A stretch of 6,861 nt of DNA from Vicinamibacteria bacterium. GTDB taxonomy: Bacteria; Acidobacteriota; Vicinamibacteria; Vicinamibacterales; UBA2999. Location: NCBI GenBank assembly GCA_025924295.1, contig JAICEG010000287.1, positions 1 through 6,861 of the forward strand. The letters run 5' to 3'. This document shows, in pieces, positions 4,996 through 6,861 of the stretch (its first letter is position 1; each line of letters starts with the position of its first letter). The notes under the pieces were generated by a model. It was not told the DNA's origin. It was given only the letters and a program-made list of their open reading frames with translations, and did not search any database. Position numbers and translations under genes: made by a program.

Positions 4996-6230
4996 AGTTC
5001 GTGGCCGGGTTGACCTGTCACCTCTGTGGTGCGACCTACCCGCCGAAGGCCAGTTGGGTATGCAGCGACTGCCTCGGTCCGCTCGAAGTCACCTACGACT
5101 ACGAGGCTGTCCGCAAGGTCATCAGCCGCGAGCTCATTGAGTCGCGTCCTCGTTCGTTGTGGCGTTACATGGAGTTGCTGCCTGTCAACGAGCCGCGCAC
5201 CGGTTTCTACTCGGGCTTCACTCCTCTCGTCCGCGCGACGCGTCTTGCAGAAGCGCTTGGTGTCGCCGAGCTCTACATCAAAGACGACTCGGTGAACCAT
5301 CCAACCTTCTCGTACAAAGATCGCGTCGTGTCGGTCGCGGCCACGAAGGCCGTCGAGCTCGGCTTCCCCGTGTTCGGATGCGCGTCGACCGGAAATCTGG
5401 CGGGCAGCGTCGCAGCACACGCCGCACGTCTCGGCCTGCAGTGTTACGTATTCATCCCGCACAATCTCGAGCCCGCGAAGATTCTCGGCGCCGCGATTTA
5501 TCGTCCGCACGTCGTCGCTGTTGAAGGGAACTACGACGATGTGAATCGCCTCTGCACGCAGATAGCCGATCGCTATGGCTGGGGATTCGCCAACATCAAC
5601 CTGCGGAGCTACTACGCCGAAGGCGCGAAGACGATGGGCTTCGAGATCGCCGAGCAGCTCGGGTGGCGATATCCCGATCACATCGTGTCGCCGGTGGCCG
5701 GAGGCACGCTGCTGCCGCGCATCTTCAAGGGACTGCGCGAGTTCAGTGAAGTGGGCCTGGTTGAGGGACCGCTGCCACGTATTCATGCAGCCCAGCCAGA
5801 AGGTTCTGCCCCCGTCATTCGTGCGCTCGAGGCTGGTCTCGAGTTCCCCGACCCGGTGAAGCCCGACACCATCGCGAAGTCGCTTGCGATCGGCAATCCG
5901 GCCGATGGATTCCAGGTCGTCAAGGTCGTCAAGGAAACCGGTGGCAGCGGCGCGATGGTCAGCGATGACGAGATTCTCGATGCCATCGGCCTGCTCGCGT
6001 GCACCGAAGGGATCTTCACCGAGCCGGCCGGAGGCACGACGCTTGCGGCCACGCGTGCGCTCGTGCGCCGCGGCGTCATCAAGTCGAACGAGTCGGTCGT
6101 CGTCTGCATCACCGGCAACGGTTACAAGACCGCCGAGGTGATGGCAGATCGGGTCGAGCAGCCCGTTCGCATCGGACGCGCGTTGTCGGACTTCGAGCGC
6201 GTTGTCGCGCCGCAGGGTGTGACGGCATAG
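4992..6230 (+). CDS. thrC: Threonine synthase (PLP-dependent, with N-terminal CxxC zinc-ribbon-like segment)
   Basis: Converts O-phospho-L-homoserine and water to L-threonine and phosphate, the last step of the pathway. It has 412 residues. An N-terminal pair of CxxC motifs (Cys9, Cys12, Cys24, Cys27) looks like a small zinc ribbon, a feature known in a branch of threonine synthases. The PLP lysine is Lys109 in HPTFSYKDR, where most relatives have TGSFKDR. The phosphate loop is CASTGNLAGSVAAHAA (130-145), and later glycine-rich segments VAGGTLLPR and EPAGGTTLAA are present. The fold is a type II PLP enzyme. Genomic position directly after thrB and the substrate chain support threonine synthase over threonine dehydratase or cysteate synthase. 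Cysteate synthase, a close relative, is the main alternative for a divergent member. The start ATG overlaps the thrB stop and has a good ribosome binding site. Confidence 0.92.
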   Translation: MKFVAGLTCHLCGATYPPKASWVCSDCLGPLEVTYDYEAVRKVISRELIESRPRSLWRYMELLPVNEPRTGFYSGFTPLVRATRLAEALGVAELYIKDDSVNHPTFSYKDRVVSVAATKAVELGFPVFGCASTGNLAGSVAAHAARLGLQCYVFIPHNLEPAKILGAAIYRPHVVAVEGNYDDVNRLCTQIADRYGWGFANINLRSYYAEGAKTMGFEIAEQLGWRYPDHIVSPVAGGTLLPRIFKGLREFSEVGLVEGPLPRIHAAQPEGSAPVIRALEAGLEFPDPVKPDTIAKSLAIGNPADGFQVVKVVKETGGSGAMVSDDEILDAIGLLACTEGIFTEPAGGTTLAATRALVRRGVIKSNESVVVCITGNGYKTAEVMADRVEQPVRIGRALSDFERVVAPQGVTA

Positions 6231-6245
6231 GAGGAAGGACTTGTC

Positions 6246-6299
6246 GTTCACGCTTCTTGGTTCACGGTTCTCGAGAAGCGAGAACAGGGAAGTTTGAAC
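6246..6299. repeat. Symmetric inverted heptamer array between thrC and the siroheme gene
   Basis: GTTC or CTTC occurs every 7 bp at 6246, 6253, 6260 and 6267. Its complement GAAG or GAAC then occurs every 7 bp at 6275, 6282, 6289 and 6296. This gives four units in each direction. The centre (6267-6285) is a perfect 7-bp stem, GTTCTCG with CGAGAAC, around the loop AGAAG. No T-run follows, so an intrinsic terminator is not supported. It occupies most of the 83-nt gap 6231-6313. Confidence 0.7.
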
Positions 6300-6313
6300 T
6301 ACCGGATGGTTTC

Positions 6314-6861
6314 ATGTATCCCGTCTTTCTGAAGCTGAGTGGTCGCCGCGTGCTCCTCGTTGGCGGCGGACGCGTTGCCGCGGGGAAACTTGCAGGTCTG
6401 CTCGCCGACGGAGCACAGGTCACCGTCGTTGCGCCAGAGATTCGACCCGAGTTCTCTCATTCGGGCGTGAAGATCGTCCGTCGTGAGTTCGATCCGGGCG
6501 ACCTCGACGATGTGTGGTACGTGGTGGCAGCGGCACCGCCCTCGGTGAACGAGCAGGTGCTTGCGGCAGCAGAGCAGCGACGCGTGTTCGTGAACGCCGT
6601 CGACGATCCGGCACACGCCAGCGCGTACGCGGCCAGTGTTGTCCGGCGCGCAGGTGTGACCGTCGCGTTTTCGACTGGCGGCCGTGCACCGGCGCTGGCG
6701 GGCTTGCTGCGTGAGGCGCTCGATGCATGGCTGCCGATGGATCTCGAGTCCTGGATGGTGGCTTCCGATGAAGCGCGGCGCGAGTGGAAGCGCGATGGCG
6801 TGCCGATGGAAGAGCGGCGGCCGATGCTGCTCGAGACGTTGAATCGCCTGTACGACGAGAA
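6314..6861 (+). CDS. Siroheme synthase N-terminal region: precorrin-2 dehydrogenase/sirohydrochlorin ferrochelatase (CysG-N/Met8-like), 3' end outside window
   Basis: Oxidises precorrin-2 to sirohydrochlorin with NAD+ and inserts Fe2+, giving siroheme for sulfite and nitrite reductases. The first 182 residues are visible and the frame runs off the right edge. Features: YPVFLKLSGRRVLLVGGGRVAAGK with the NAD-binding GGGxVAxxK at 17-25; NAVDDP with Asp97 at the position of the catalytic Asp of the family; and AFSTGGRAPALAGLLRE, the conserved loop of the dimerisation region. The ATG at 6314 gives the standard N-terminus (MYPVFLKL). Its Shine-Dalgarno is weak. Whether the gene is a stand-alone Met8/SirC-type protein or continues into a uroporphyrinogen methyltransferase domain as in CysG cannot be seen. 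It follows thrC by 83 nt in the same direction, so co-transcription is possible. Confidence 0.9.
   Translation, partial: MYPVFLKLSGRRVLLVGGGRVAAGKLAGLLADGAQVTVVAPEIRPEFSHSGVKIVRREFDPGDLDDVWYVVAAAPPSVNEQVLAAAEQRRVFVNAVDDPAHASAYAASVVRRAGVTVAFSTGGRAPALAGLLREALDAWLPMDLESWMVASDEARREWKRDGVPMEERRPMLLETLNRLYDE

Noticed and set aside
4899..6251. 450-residue antisense open frame over thrC
   Set aside because: It is a shadow of threonine synthase with no recognisable domain.
6267..6285. Intrinsic terminator after thrC
   Set aside because: The 7-bp stem is perfect, but no T-run follows and it is better explained as the centre of the heptamer mirror array.

Overview
The window is GC-rich bacterial DNA with closely packed genes. 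A TonB-dependent receptor tail points to a Gram-negative (diderm) bacterium. The GC content, the style of the proteins and the low-complexity intergenic repeats resemble Acidobacteriota (Vicinamibacteria-like). That placement is inference from memory; the sequence contains no phylogenetic marker that settles it.

Layout. (1) 2-304, plus: C-terminal end of a TonB-dependent outer-membrane receptor. (2) 305-465: convergent intergenic region filled by an AT-rich inverted pair of degenerate 7-bp repeats. (3) 466-2498, minus: a two-gene operon, aguB then aguA, encoding N-carbamoylputrescine amidase and agmatine deiminase. Together they convert agmatine to putrescine. (4) 2499-2580: a short divergent promoter region with a 29-bp imperfect palindrome. 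GC-rich 7-bp repeat arrays lie on both sides of it, inside the first codons of both divergent genes. (5) 2581-6230, plus: hom, thrB, thrC, the three enzymes from aspartate semialdehyde to threonine. thrB and thrC overlap by ATGA. No aspartokinase is fused or adjacent. (6) 6231-6313: a third 7-bp repeat zone, a symmetric inverted array. (7) 6314 to the end, plus: N-terminal part of a siroheme synthase (precorrin-2 dehydrogenase/ferrochelatase).

The metabolic genes are conventional and their catalytic residues are intact. The unusual feature is a set of degenerate heptanucleotide arrays, each zone built as an inverted pair. The period is 7 bp at all three places, but the heptamer differs: GATTGTT/ATCAACA, RAGYCSA, and GTTCACG-like. 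The GC-rich family is free of stop codons and is translated, in the same frame, into a 7-residue repeat at the N-termini of both AguB and Hom. The AT-rich family contains TGA and supplies the stop codon of aguA. The period resembles the short tandemly repeated repetitive (STRR) heptanucleotides described in filamentous cyanobacteria. A relationship is not shown here.
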